Positions 8,194-17,687 of a stretch of DNA of 64,000 nt are shown here, one piece after another. Under the pieces are notes generated by a model. It had not been told where the DNA came from. It was given only the letters and a program-made list of their open reading frames with translations, and made no database searches. Position 1 is the stretch's first letter, and each line of letters opens with the position of its first letter. Location: contig OMJB01000038.1 in the NCBI GenBank assembly GCA_900299255.1, positions 1 to 64,000 on the forward strand, read 5' to 3'. Position numbers and translations under genes: made by a program. Source of the stretch: Sphingobacteriales bacterium. Lineage in GTDB: Bacteria > Bacteroidota > Bacteroidia > Chitinophagales > Chitinophagaceae.

Positions 8194-11100
8194 TTACCTT
8201 ATCAGCGTTACATCGCCTTTATAAAACACCCTCTCATGATTTTCTCGCTCTACAATAATGTAGTAGTTGTAAACGCCTAAATCCTGAGGTACACCCTCCA
8301 GCGTGCCATCCCATCCTTTTTCGTTATCAGTAGTGCTGCACACCAGTTCTCCCCATCTGTTGTATATGTGCATTTCCACAAGTTTGCCATACGCCAGATT
8401 AATAACTTGGAAGATGTCATTTTTGCCATCGCCGTTGGGTGTAAACGCAGTTGGAATTGCCTCCTGTGTCGTAATCACATCAATTGTTACCTGCCCTGAA
8501 TCTTCACAGCCGGTATGGTCGTAGCCATAAACGGTAAAAGTTGTCTTTTCGGTAGGCGAAGCTACAGGGTTACTGATGTTGTTGTTATTCAGTGAACCGT
8601 TGTCGGGAGTCCAGTAATAAATCCAGGCACCGTATACACTCAGCTGTATTGACTTACCGTATGGAATCGCCTGATCGTGCGTGAGATCGTGTAAAAAGCG
8701 GATCGGTGGAGCCGGATAAAGGGTAAATGTTTTGATTATTGAATCAGGAGAGCATACATAGTTGGTACCATTGAGTTGTACCCAGTACACCACACTGTCA
8801 AGCACCGGATGGAAAAGGTGGTATGTACTTGTAGTGGTGTCGGACTTACCGTCGTTAAATGTCCACAGGTATTGGGTGCCGCCGGACGAGGTATTTCTGA
8901 ACAATACCGAGTCGTTAAGGCATCCCACGTGCACATCCACGTCAAATGACATTCTGACGCTGTCAAGCACCTGAACTTCGATTGAATCCCTCGGGCTTTC
9001 ACATCCGCTGGAGGTCTGACTGACGTAATACATGAAAGTACCCGCCACAGATGTAGACGGTACGGGAACAACCGTTGTGCCAGTTCCGGCAAACGGTACT
9101 GTGTACCAAATCAGATTTGTGCCAATGGCGGCCAAAGGCATTGGGGCTGCATTGATGCAGTATTGTACTGGAGATACTACCACCGGTGCAGGTGACAGCG
9201 CACCGATTATTACTGTTTCATTAATAGAAGAATGGCAGTTGTTGGCATCATAGCCTACTATCGTGTAGATAGTGGTATTAGTCGGGCCTGCCATCACTGA
9301 TGCCCCGGTTGTGGCACTTAGCCCGGTAGAAGGAGACCATGTATAGTTAACCGCTCCGCTGGCAGTAATCAAGGTATCCCTGCCCTCGCAGATTGATAGA
9401 GGAGTGGGTGAGACGCTCAGCACAGGCAACGGATTGATGGTAACAGTAACAGATGCAGTGCCAGTGCATCCAAAAGGTGTAGTAACCAGTACCGAATAGG
9501 TTGTAGTTGACGAGGGCGTTGCAGAAGTGTTGCCGCATGTTGCGCAGGACAAACCTACGGAGGGCGACCATGTATAAGTGGCTCCGCCCGAACATGTTAT
9601 ATTATATGGGTCGCCGACGCATTTTGCTGTACTATTGCTGATGCCTATTACCGGCAGTGGATGGACATAAACTGTAGTAGTATCCGAATTGACACAACCA
9701 GCAGCAGAAATGCCTGACACAGAATAAACTGTAGTTACAACTGGGGAAGCAGTAGGGTTGCTGCAAGCTGTGCAAGTTAATCCGGTGCCGGGATACCAGT
9801 TATAACCTATTCCGCCGGTTGCATTTAGTATAGTGCTGTTACCCGAACAAATATTCGCTACCGGCCCTGCACTGATTGCAGGCAGCGGATTAACCGATAT
9901 GCTCACTGTGTCTTTATTGGTACAGCCATTGACACCGGTACCGGTAACCGTGTAAACTGTTGTTACCAGTGGAGTTGCTGTTGGATTTACACAACTGTAG
10001 CAAGACAGGCCAGGAGTAACTGTCCAGGTATAACTCATGCCTCCTGTAGCTGAAAGTACAGTACTGTCGCCCTGGCATATTGAAACGTGCGGCCCGGCAT
10101 CTATTGGCGGCAGTGGCAATACTAAAATGCTCACTGTATCTGTATTTACGCAGCCGTTTACATCCGTTCCGGTAACAGTATAGATGATAGTAGTTAGCGG
10201 GCCGGCAGTAGGGCTGGTACAAGGAATGCAGGAGAGCCCGGTACCTGGTGACCAAACATAACTGATGCCGCCTGTTGCTGAAAGCACTGTGCTTGAGCTA
10301 CGGCATATACTGCGGTGTGGGCCGGCATCAATCAACGGAAGTGGATTTACTGTAATACGGATTGTGTCGGTATTCTGGCATCCCCAGGCATCTGTACCGG
10401 TAACAGTATAAATTGTTGTAACAGCAGGAGAAGCTATAGGATTTGCACAATATGTGCACGAGAGGCCGGTACCAGGCCCCCATATATAAGCAATTCCTCC
10501 AGATGGAATCAGAGTTACTGACGAACCAATGCATATACTTCGGTTAGGGCCTGCATTAACCGCAGGCAGGCTATGTACCGTAATGGTAACGCTGGCAGTA
10601 TTCTGGCATCCATTTGCATCGGTTCCAATAACGGTATAAAGGCTGGTTACAGTGGACGTCACAACAGGGCTAGTGCAGGAAGTGCACGAAAGCCCCAAAC
10701 CCGTTGTCCAGACATAGCTCACGCCACCTGAAGGCGAAAGAGTGGTACTACTACCCACACAGATATCTGCCGGGGGGCCAGCTGATATTACAGGCAGTGG
10801 ATTTACTGAAACGCTGACCGTGTCGGTGTTCCGGCATCCGTTAGCATCTGTTCCTGTTACTGTGTAAATGATAGTGCTTCCCGGTGTAGCCACAGGGCTG
10901 GTGCATGATGTGCAAGAAAGCCCGGTGCCCGGCGACCAGATATAAGTAACGCCGCCTGACGGTGTTAATGTTGCCCCGGTGCCCAGGCACACGGTGTGGT
11001 GCGGGCCTCCGTCTACAAGTGGAAGCGACCTTACGGTTACTCGTACCGTATCAGTATTCCGGCAACCAAATGCGTCAGTACCAGTAACAGTAAATATTGT

Positions 11101-14100
11101 AGTTGTTCCCGGTGTTGCCACAGGGCTTGTGCAGGAAGTGCAGGAAAGGCCTACCCCTGGCGACCAGACGTAAGTAACGCCTCCCGTTCCGGTCAGGGTC
11201 GTTGACGAACCCAGGCATACTGCAGTATTGGGTCCGGCATCGATGGTTGGCGCGGCATAAGTGCTTACTCTTACAGTGTCTTTATTGGTGCACCCATTGG
11301 CGTCTGTGCCGGTAACGGTGTACACAGTGGTAACTGTAGGAGATGCTACAGTGCTTGTGCAGGCAGTACAGCTCAGAGAAGATCCCGGAACCCAGGTATA
11401 GCTTACGCCTCCTGTGCCTGTAAGGGTTGCACTGAAACCAATACATATGGTAGTGGCAGGGCCGCCATGTATTACAGGCAGCGGATTAATTGTTACGGTA
11501 ACTGTACCGGTATTGGTACAGCCATTGGCATTGGTTCCAGTTACGGTATATATTGTTGTAGACACGGGACTGGCCACAGTGCTGGTACATGTGGTGCATG
11601 ATAATCCAGCTCCCGGAGCCCAGGTATAAGACACACCGCCACCGGCAGTGAGTGTGGCTGATCCCCCAGAGCAAAGAGACGATGGAGGTCCTGCGGTAAT
11701 TGTTGGTAAAGGATTTACTGTTACTGTTACTACAGCCTTATTGCTGCAACCAGCGGCATCCGTGCCTGTTACTGTAAAGGTGGTCGTTGTGCCCGGTGTC
11801 ACTGATGTGCTGGCACAGGTTGGGCAGGCAACACCTGTTGTTGGCAGCCAGGAATAAGAGGTGCCTCCCGCAGCACTTATGGTTGTTGACAAGCCTGCAC
11901 ATACAGCACTTCCCGGACCTGTTGTGATAACCGGCAATGGGTTCACAGAAACAGTAATTGTGCTTGTACCTACGCATCCTGCAGCACTTGTTCCTGTAAT
12001 CGTGTAAGTTGTGGTCACAGTTGGGCTTGCTGTTGTGACGGTACAGTTTGAACATGACAGTCCGGTACCCGGAGTCCATGTGTAAGAAACACCTCCAGTT
12101 GCAGTTAAAGAAGTAGAATTTCCGGTACAAATCGCAACACCCGGTCCGGCACCAATTGTTGGTAACGGGTTTACACTTACTGTTACTGTGGCTGTGTTGC
12201 TACAGCCGGCAGCGCTGGTTCCTGTGAGTGTATAGGTTGTTGTTGTAGTTGTAGATGCTGTTGTTGTTGCGCATGTGCTGCACGACAGACCCGTAGCCGG
12301 AGTCCACAGATAAGTGGATGCGCCCGACCCTGTAAGTGTTGTCGATGCCCCTGTGCATATAGACACAGAAGGCCCTGCTGATACCACAGGCAGTGGATTA
12401 ACGGTGATGGTTACTGTAGCGGTATTGGTACAGCCAGCACCATTTGTGCCGGCTACGGTATAGGTTGTCGTAGTTCCGGGGCTTGCAGAGGTTCCAGCAC
12501 AGGTTGGGCAAGATAGCCCCGTTGTAGGCAACCAGGAATAAGATGTTCCTCCTGCCCCTGTGATAGTCACAGAAGCGCCTGCGCAGATGGCTGCAGCTGG
12601 TCCTGCTGTGATTATGGGCAATGGGTTAACTGAAACAGTGATCGTACCTGTATTACTACAGCCGGCAGCACTAGTGCCGCTGATTGTGTATGTAGTTGTT
12701 ACGGTGGGGCTGGCTGTAGTTGTAGTGCATGCAGTACATGACAGTCCGGTTGCAGGTGTCCAGGTGTATGATGTGCCACCCGTTGCAGTAAGCGATGCAG
12801 ACTGCCCTGCACATACTGCCACGTTTGGTCCGGCTCCAATTGTGGGCAGCGGATTTACTGTTACAGTAGCAATATCAGTATTAATGCATCCGTTGGCATC
12901 GCGGCCTGTTACTGTATAGTTTATTGTACCCGCGGGTGTTGCGGTTACAGAGGTGCATGTAGTGCACGATAGACCTGTACCTGGAGACCAGGTATAACTG
13001 ATGCCGCCGCTTCCGGTAAGTACCACGCTGCGCCCAACGCAGACGCTCGTATCCGGCCCTGCTGCAATAACAGGCAGCGGGTTTACTCGTACACTTACGG
13101 TGTCCGTATTTGTGCAGCCATTGGCATCAGTGCCGGTTACAGTGTACAGCGTAGTAGACAGAGGTGTCGCTGAGGTTACAGTACACGAAACGCACGAAAG
13201 GCCAGTGCCCGGTGTCCATGTATAGCTCACTCCACCTGTGCCAACCAGGGTGGCTGCACTACCCAGGCACACCGTAGCGCCACCAGTGGCGTGTATTGTG
13301 GGGAGCGGTAGTATCACTACAGTAAAAGCCCTTGTCTGAGTACCTGAAATTGGGCACGCATTGTCACGCAGCGTCACATAGAAGATATAAGTCCCTGGTG
13401 CCACACCAGTAGACGTCCAGTTGAAGGTGCACGATGGATGGTTCGTGCCATTGTTGACAGTTGTAAATGTTGATCCGGGAGGCAGCCCGGTTACAGAAAC
13501 CGAAATCGTATTTGAAGTATCAGATTCAGCCGGATTAATGTTTATGCTGAATGCACCAGAGTTTTGACAGATTTTGAAGTGAGTACTGTCAACAACGGTG
13601 CCGCCTGTTGAAGATGATCCCGTAATAACCCCCGTTGGCGGAAGAGAAGTACAAGTGAGCACAAGAAATGTCATCTCGCGCTGGCAGCTACCCACAAACG
13701 ATCCGCCCCTGAATTCCTCAACATTGTATACAACCATAGCTCTCTGTAGAATGTTAGGATTGAATGATATCTGCCCTGTACGCTGGTCAAAGGAAAAAGT
13801 ACCCGGTGCAACACCTAGTGGAGCAGCACCCGTATAACCTCCGGTATAGGTAACGGGTCCGCCTATAGAAGTACAGTTATTTGTACCGCTCATACCAGAT
13901 GTCAGAGAAAAAGAAAGGCTGTCCCCATCAGGGTCTACTGCACCCGGAGTATAACTATCGTTGTTATTCAAACAGAAAAATGGTACCGGCACGGTTGTCA
14001 TGACAGGGTTGGAGTTGTAATAAACAGAATTATTCAGCGTATCTATCAGCTGAGAAGTTGTACCTCCTGCAATATTTGTAATAGCTGCGGCACGGCCTGC

Positions 14101-14553
14101 CGCACCTGCTCCACCACCCATATTGCCTGTGAAAATAAAACGCCAGTTTGGAGATGTACCCGGTAGCGTATAATTGCCGCTGTACACAAATTTCTTAATA
14201 CCCGGAATAGCATAAGAAGGGTTCGTGCACTGTGTCAGTAAAGAGTCCGCATGGCATACTGGTGTAATTTCAACACCTGCCGATGGAGCCTGTATCGCAA
14301 GACTGATACTGCTTACAGAAGTGGGGCCATTGTATATACATATCGTCGGCGATGCAGTCGAAAGTGTTGCAAATGCACCCGAGCTGGCTGGCCCGCAGTC
14401 TCCGTAGGCAACCAGAGTAATCTTGTACGTGTTCCCTGCCACGTGTGTATAATACAGTTCCAGACCAACGATGTGTGATGCTTTGGAAGTATTAAAAACG
14501 AACAGCAGTGATAATAAAACACACGTAAAGTACTTAAGTATATTAAAATTCAT
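8194..14553 (-). CDS. Giant T9SS type B surface protein with tandem Ig-like repeats
   Basis: The product has 2119 residues, counted from the ATG at 14553 (MNFNILKYFTCVLLSLLFVF), which gives a good signal peptide; the track start is an upstream TTG. Order: signal peptide; an N-terminal ~390-residue region starting SHIVGLELYYTHVAG, as in many Bacteroidota gliding or adhesin proteins; 18 tandem 76-residue repeats (about residues 416-1784); an Ig-like domain; a PKD-like domain (YLWTFNDGKSDT); another Ig-like domain; and a C-terminal type B sorting domain from about residue 2035 (PTAFTPNGDGKNDIF, MHIYNRWGELV, then W-DG and YYI). The C-terminal domain is known to send cargo through the type IX secretion system to the cell surface. 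A role in adhesion or gliding is inferred from the architecture. No other T9SS component lies nearby. Confidence 0.92.
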   Translation of the reverse strand: MNFNILKYFTCVLLSLLFVFNTSKASHIVGLELYYTHVAGNTYKITLVAYGDCGPASSGAFATLSTASPTICIYNGPTSVSSISLAIQAPSAGVEITPVCHADSLLTQCTNPSYAIPGIKKFVYSGNYTLPGTSPNWRFIFTGNMGGGAGAAGRAAAITNIAGGTTSQLIDTLNNSVYYNSNPVMTTVPVPFFCLNNNDSYTPGAVDPDGDSLSFSLTSGMSGTNNCTSIGGPVTYTGGYTGAAPLGVAPGTFSFDQRTGQISFNPNILQRAMVVYNVEEFRGGSFVGSCQREMTFLVLTCTSLPPTGVITGSSSTGGTVVDSTHFKICQNSGAFSININPAESDTSNTISVSVTGLPPGSTFTTVNNGTNHPSCTFNWTSTGVAPGTYIFYVTLRDNACPISGTQTRAFTVVILPLPTIHATGGATVCLGSAATLVGTGGVSYTWTPGTGLSCVSCTVTSATPLSTTLYTVTGTDANGCTNTDTVSVRVNPLPVIAAGPDTSVCVGRSVVLTGSGGISYTWSPGTGLSCTTCTSVTATPAGTINYTVTGRDANGCINTDIATVTVNPLPTIGAGPNVAVCAGQSASLTATGGTSYTWTPATGLSCTACTTTTASPTVTTTYTISGTSAAGCSNTGTITVSVNPLPIITAGPAAAICAGASVTITGAGGTSYSWLPTTGLSCPTCAGTSASPGTTTTYTVAGTNGAGCTNTATVTITVNPLPVVSAGPSVSICTGASTTLTGSGASTYLWTPATGLSCSTCATTTASTTTTTTYTLTGTSAAGCSNTATVTVSVNPLPTIGAGPGVAICTGNSTSLTATGGVSYTWTPGTGLSCSNCTVTTASPTVTTTYTITGTSAAGCVGTSTITVSVNPLPVITTGPGSAVCAGLSTTISAAGGTSYSWLPTTGVACPTCASTSVTPGTTTTFTVTGTDAAGCSNKAVVTVTVNPLPTITAGPPSSLCSGGSATLTAGGGVSYTWAPGAGLSCTTCTSTVASPVSTTIYTVTGTNANGCTNTGTVTVTINPLPVIHGGPATTICIGFSATLTGTGGVSYTWVPGSSLSCTACTSTVASPTVTTVYTVTGTDANGCTNKDTVRVSTYAAPTIDAGPNTAVCLGSSTTLTGTGGVTYVWSPGVGLSCTSCTSPVATPGTTTIFTVTGTDAFGCRNTDTVRVTVRSLPLVDGGPHHTVCLGTGATLTPSGGVTYIWSPGTGLSCTSCTSPVATPGSTIIYTVTGTDANGCRNTDTVSVSVNPLPVISAGPPADICVGSSTTLSPSGGVSYVWTTGLGLSCTSCTSPVVTSTVTSLYTVIGTDANGCQNTASVTITVHSLPAVNAGPNRSICIGSSVTLIPSGGIAYIWGPGTGLSCTYCANPIASPAVTTIYTVTGTDAWGCQNTDTIRITVNPLPLIDAGPHRSICRSSSTVLSATGGISYVWSPGTGLSCIPCTSPTAGPLTTIIYTVTGTDVNGCVNTDTVSILVLPLPPIDAGPHVSICQGDSTVLSATGGMSYTWTVTPGLSCYSCVNPTATPLVTTVYTVTGTGVNGCTNKDTVSISVNPLPAISAGPVANICSGNSTILNATGGIGYNWYPGTGLTCTACSNPTASPVVTTVYSVSGISAAGCVNSDTTTVYVHPLPVIGISNSTAKCVGDPYNITCSGGATYTWSPSVGLSCATCGNTSATPSSTTTYSVLVTTPFGCTGTASVTVTINPLPVLSVSPTPLSICEGRDTLITASGAVNYTWSPSTGLSATTGASVMAGPTNTTIYTIVGYDANNCHSSINETVIIGALSPAPVVVSPVQYCINAAPMPLAAIGTNLIWYTVPFAGTGTTVVPVPSTSVAGTFMYYVSQTSSGCESPRDSIEVQVLDSVRMSFDVDVHVGCLNDSVLFRNTSSGGTQYLWTFNDGKSDTTTSTYHLFHPVLDSVVYWVQLNGTNYVCSPDSIIKTFTLYPAPPIRFLHDLTHDQAIPYGKSIQLSVYGAWIYYWTPDNGSLNNNNISNPVASPTEKTTFTVYGYDHTGCEDSGQVTIDVITTQEAIPTAFTPNGDGKNDIFQVINLAYGKLVEMHIYNRWGELVCSTTDNEKGWDGTLEGVPQDLGVYNYYIIVERENHERVFYKGDVTLIR
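9202..13308 (-). repeat. 18 tandem 228-bp repeats coding 76-residue Ig-like modules
   Basis: I count 17 regular units and one degenerate last unit. Each begins PLPxIxAGP, has G-x-S-x-T-L near residue 20, Y-x-W-x-P-G-T-G-L-S near 30-38, and ends TVTGTDANGC and V-x-V-N. Each regular unit has four cysteines at about positions 14, 39, 42 and 65. The last unit (starting PLPVLSVSP) has lost the C-x-x-C pair. Units 3 and 6, and units 4 and 7, are much closer to each other than to their neighbours. Confidence 0.93.
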
Positions 14554-14931
14554 AAGGAAGGCCGTTAGTCGTCTCAATTGAATTTGAAAATTGTGAGTTT
14601 TATTTTTTGAAAAAAATCAGTCATTTTCTGTTTTGTAAAGTTAATAATGTTTTATTTGAAATTTGGTATTACTTTCTACCTAAAAATGCAATCTCCCAGC
14701 AGTTTTTAAGGCATAATTAAGTTTAATTTTATATTGTTATACACTACATGTAATTTCATTTCTGAAACAAATGCTTAACAGATGCCGTCTAAAAATCATG
14801 TAAAAATCATGCCGCTAAGCCATCATCTTTTTCATCCAGTGAGTGTGTTCGCTGGTAGGAATTGAAAAAGTGAAAATGGATTCTGATTCCAATGATAAAA
14901 AAGTTAATTTTACCCCCTGTAAAAATGAATC
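14554..14931. other. Divergent intergenic region before ftsY
   Basis: About 380 AT-rich bases separate the giant surface gene and ftsY. I see no ORF of note and no convincing hairpin. A short direct repeat (AAAAATCATG twice near 14790-14810) is the only regularity, and I find no clean TAnnTTTG box. Confidence 0.45.
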
Positions 14932-15915
14932 ATGGGTTTATTCGATAAGCTTTTTAAAAGAAATAAGGAGGAGCAGGAGAAAAAGGAAGCGCTGGACGAA
15001 GGGCTGAAAAAGACCAAAGAAGGTTTTTTTTCAAAACTTACGATAGCAATCGCCGGTAAAGACAAGGTAGATGAAGAAGTACTGGACGAGCTGGAAAACG
15101 CACTGGTGAGCGCTGATGTGGGGGTCGAAACCACCGTGGCAATAATTGACCGCATAGAAAATCGGGTTGCGAAAGACAAATACCTGGGCACATCTGAGCT
15201 GAACAGGCTGCTGCAGGAGGAAATAATGGGGATGCTCACAGATGCACCATCAAATGAGTTTGCCACTTTTGATGTGCCTGCGGGTAAAAAACCATATGTT
15301 ATTCTGGTGGTAGGCGTAAATGGAGTCGGCAAGACTACTACCATAGGCAAGCTTTCCCACAATTTTAAGCAAAACGGCAAGCAAGTGCTACTGGGCGCAG
15401 CAGATACCTTCAGGGCTGCAGCAGTTGATCAACTTACCATCTGGAGCGACCGGGTAGGTGTGCCGATTGTTAAGAAGGACATGGGCAGCGATCCCAGTTC
15501 TGTGGCATTTGATGCGGTTGAAAGCGGTATAGCAAGAGGGTCGGATGTAGTGATTATTGACACCGCAGGGCGCCTGCACAATAAGGCCTATCTTATGGAT
15601 GAACTTGGCAAGATCAGAAGGGTCATCAGCAAAAAAATGCCCGATGCACCACACGAAGTGCTGCTGGTTCTGGATGGAAGCACGGGGCAAAATGCCATTG
15701 AGCAGGCCAAACATTTTACAGCCGCTACCGATGTAACTGCGATTGCCATTACCAAGCTGGATGGCACAGCAAAGGGTGGGGTTGTATTGGCAATAGCCAA
15801 TCAGTTCAAAATTCCGGTTAAGTACATAGGTGTCGGTGAAAGAATGGAAGACCTTCAGATATTTAATAAGGTTGAATTTGTAGACAGTTTATTCAGCCTG
15901 AGTGGAACAGATTAA
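14932..15915 (+). CDS. ftsY: Signal recognition particle receptor FtsY
   Basis: FtsY is the membrane-associated GTPase that docks SRP-ribosome complexes for co-translational insertion. The product has 327 residues: a short charged N-terminus with an amphipathic start (MGLFDKLFKRNKEEQE), a helical N domain to about residue 105, and the NG GTPase domain. Motifs seen are G1 GVNGVGKTTTIGK (about 128), AADTFRAAA, DTAGRLHNK, TKLDGTAKGG and the closing GVGERMEDLQIF. It lacks the long acidic A domain of the E. coli protein, as is usual in this phylum. In many Bacteroidota ftsY follows rpmB-rpmG-DUF4295 directly, but here it lies about 3.6 kb upstream of them. Confidence 0.97.
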   Translation: MGLFDKLFKRNKEEQEKKEALDEGLKKTKEGFFSKLTIAIAGKDKVDEEVLDELENALVSADVGVETTVAIIDRIENRVAKDKYLGTSELNRLLQEEIMGMLTDAPSNEFATFDVPAGKKPYVILVVGVNGVGKTTTIGKLSHNFKQNGKQVLLGAADTFRAAAVDQLTIWSDRVGVPIVKKDMGSDPSSVAFDAVESGIARGSDVVIIDTAGRLHNKAYLMDELGKIRRVISKKMPDAPHEVLLVLDGSTGQNAIEQAKHFTAATDVTAIAITKLDGTAKGGVVLAIANQFKIPVKYIGVGERMEDLQIFNKVEFVDSLFSLSGTD

Positions 15916-16060
15916 CTTTAGCCAATTGTAGTTAACTACCTGTTTGCCCTTGTCATTTTCATTGAATCAATAGTGTTTGTTTTGTTTTCTATAATGTGTA
16001 ATTTATTTTGTATTATATGAAAACATGACGAATGTCGTGGTTTTCATCCTTTTGGTTTTA

Positions 16061-16068
16061 TATATTTG
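16061..16068 (+). promoter_or_regulatory. -7 box for bshB1
   Basis: TATATTTG fits TAnnTTTG and places transcription start near 16075, about 11 bases before the ATG at 16086. It rules out the longer track start at 16032. Confidence 0.6.
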
Positions 16069-16085
16069 CCGCCCATTTTATTGCT

Positions 16086-16817
16086 ATGAAATTAGATATT
16101 CTCGCTATTGCTGCTCATCCTGATGATGTTGAACTGAGTTGTGCCGGTACGTTAATACGACACGCGCTGGCCGGGCAGGCTGTAGGTGTGCTTGATTTAA
16201 CTGAGTCACAGCTCTCTACCCGCGGGTCGGTAGAATTGCGGCAACAGGAAGCAAAAAATGCCAGCACCGTTATGGGGTTAAAGGTGCGTATGAATGCCGG
16301 CATGGAAGATGGTTTTTTCAGAAATGATGAAGAGCATCAAAGGCATTTGATCAAGTACATCAGGTATTTCAGGCCAGAGATAGTATTGGGTAATTCCCTG
16401 TCTGACCGCCACCCTGACCACAGCAGGGCAGGCAGGCTGATTGCCGATGCTTGTTTTTACAGTGGCTTACAGAAAATACAAACCGAATGGGAAGGGCAGT
16501 TACAGGAAGCCTGGAGGCCTAAAAGGGTATACCATTACATTCAGGACAGGTTTTTGGAGCCTGATTTTATTGTTGATATTGCTGATGTTTTTAACAAAAA
16601 AATGGAAGCAATCAACTGCTATTCCAGCCAGTTCTATAATCCGGGTTCAGATGAGCCTGCTACCTACATTTCCTCTGGTGATTTTATGGATCAGATCAGG
16701 GCAAAGGACCAGCTGTTTGGTAAACGAATCGGGGTACGATATGGTGAAGGGTTTAAATCAGAAAATGTACTTGGTGTCAGTAGCTTAAGTAGCCTGATTC
16801 TGCCCGAAATGCCTTAA
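16086..16817 (+). CDS. bshB1: Bacillithiol biosynthesis deacetylase BshB1
   Basis: This is a PIG-L/LmbE-type zinc hydrolase that removes the acetyl group from GlcNAc-malate in bacillithiol synthesis in the cytoplasm. The zinc motif AAHPDDVELSCAG is at the N-terminus and the second motif SDRHPDHSRAGRL is near residue 115. TESQLSTRGS, SSQFYNPGSDEP and the tail RYGEGFKSENVLGV are typical of BshB1 rather than other PIG-L enzymes. The product is 243 residues from the ATG at 16086, chosen because MKLDILAIAAHPDD is the normal family start. bshA and bshC are not in the window. A glycosyltransferase gene follows after 73 bases. Confidence 0.93.
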   Translation: MKLDILAIAAHPDDVELSCAGTLIRHALAGQAVGVLDLTESQLSTRGSVELRQQEAKNASTVMGLKVRMNAGMEDGFFRNDEEHQRHLIKYIRYFRPEIVLGNSLSDRHPDHSRAGRLIADACFYSGLQKIQTEWEGQLQEAWRPKRVYHYIQDRFLEPDFIVDIADVFNKKMEAINCYSSQFYNPGSDEPATYISSGDFMDQIRAKDQLFGKRIGVRYGEGFKSENVLGVSSLSSLILPEMP

Positions 16818-16890
16818 TCATATAGGTAATTTCACTGCCTTACTATAGCTTTACACCCCCGGGGTTATCACGCATTCAGCGCAATAGAAC

Positions 16891-17667
16891 ATGATTAAGG
16901 TATCGGCAGTTATTATCACTTACAACGAAGAACAGAATATTGAAAGGTGCCTGTGTTCACTTTCGCCAGTTGCCGATGAGATAATTGTGGTAGACAGTTT
17001 TTCAAAAGACAAGACCACTGAGATCGCCGAGCGCCTGGGTGCCACAGTGTATTACAATGAGTTCAAAGGATTTGGCAGCCAGAAATGCTTTGCCATCAGC
17101 AAGGCAACCAACAACTGGGTACTTTCGCTGGATGCCGACGAAGTAATTTCTGAAGAACTTTCCGCTTCAATAAACAAGGAAAAGGCCGGCCCTCAGGCTG
17201 ATGGGTACAACATAAACATACTCCCCAATTATTGCGGTAAATGGATCAGGCATTGCGGCTGGTATCCGCAGCCGAAACTGCGGCTGTTTGACAGGAACAA
17301 ATGCGGCATGAATGATTACAAAGTACATGAGAGCATTGTTGCCAAAGTGCCGGATGCAAAAATCGGGAAACTGCAGGGTGACATACTGCATTACAGTTAC
17401 AAATCACTGTCAGACCACACCCGTAAAATAGAACTCTACTCTGAGCTGGCCGCCAGAAATGCAATAGGCAAAGGAGAGCGGGTAACCATTGTGAAGATAG
17501 CACTGGGCCCGCTGTGGAAGTTCGTTTACAACTACGTGTTCAGGGGCGGCTTTCTCGATGGGTACATGGGTTATATAGTATGCAAAAACATTGCCTACAC
17601 CGGTTTCATTAAGTACGTTAAGATAAAGCTGTACACAGAATACAGTAATTTACCACCCGAAAAATAA
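16891..17667 (+). CDS. Family 2 glycosyltransferase, WaaE/KdtX-like
   Basis: The 258-residue product is a GT-A fold enzyme. It shows the nucleotide-sugar site AVIITYNEEQNIERCL and DEIIVVDSFSKD, and the metal-binding SLDADEVIS. The mid-region YCGKWIRHCGWYP is typical of the group that modifies the LPS inner core (WaaE/KdtX). It probably adds a hexose to a lipid-linked or LPS acceptor on the inner face of the membrane. It has a same-length paralogue at 48806-49582 that shares NYCGKWI-HCGWYP. The polysaccharide deacetylase gene starts 20 bases after it, so the pair is probably an operon acting on cell-surface glycans. Confidence 0.87.
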   Translation: MIKVSAVIITYNEEQNIERCLCSLSPVADEIIVVDSFSKDKTTEIAERLGATVYYNEFKGFGSQKCFAISKATNNWVLSLDADEVISEELSASINKEKAGPQADGYNINILPNYCGKWIRHCGWYPQPKLRLFDRNKCGMNDYKVHESIVAKVPDAKIGKLQGDILHYSYKSLSDHTRKIELYSELAARNAIGKGERVTIVKIALGPLWKFVYNYVFRGGFLDGYMGYIVCKNIAYTGFIKYVKIKLYTEYSNLPPEK

Positions 17668-17687
17668 GTAGTAGCACCAACCAACGC

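Noticed and set aside
9202-13308. Regular 228-base periodicity that could suggest a CRISPR or satellite array
   Set aside because: The period keeps one long reading frame and encodes a 76-residue protein module. There are no unique spacers between identical short repeats.
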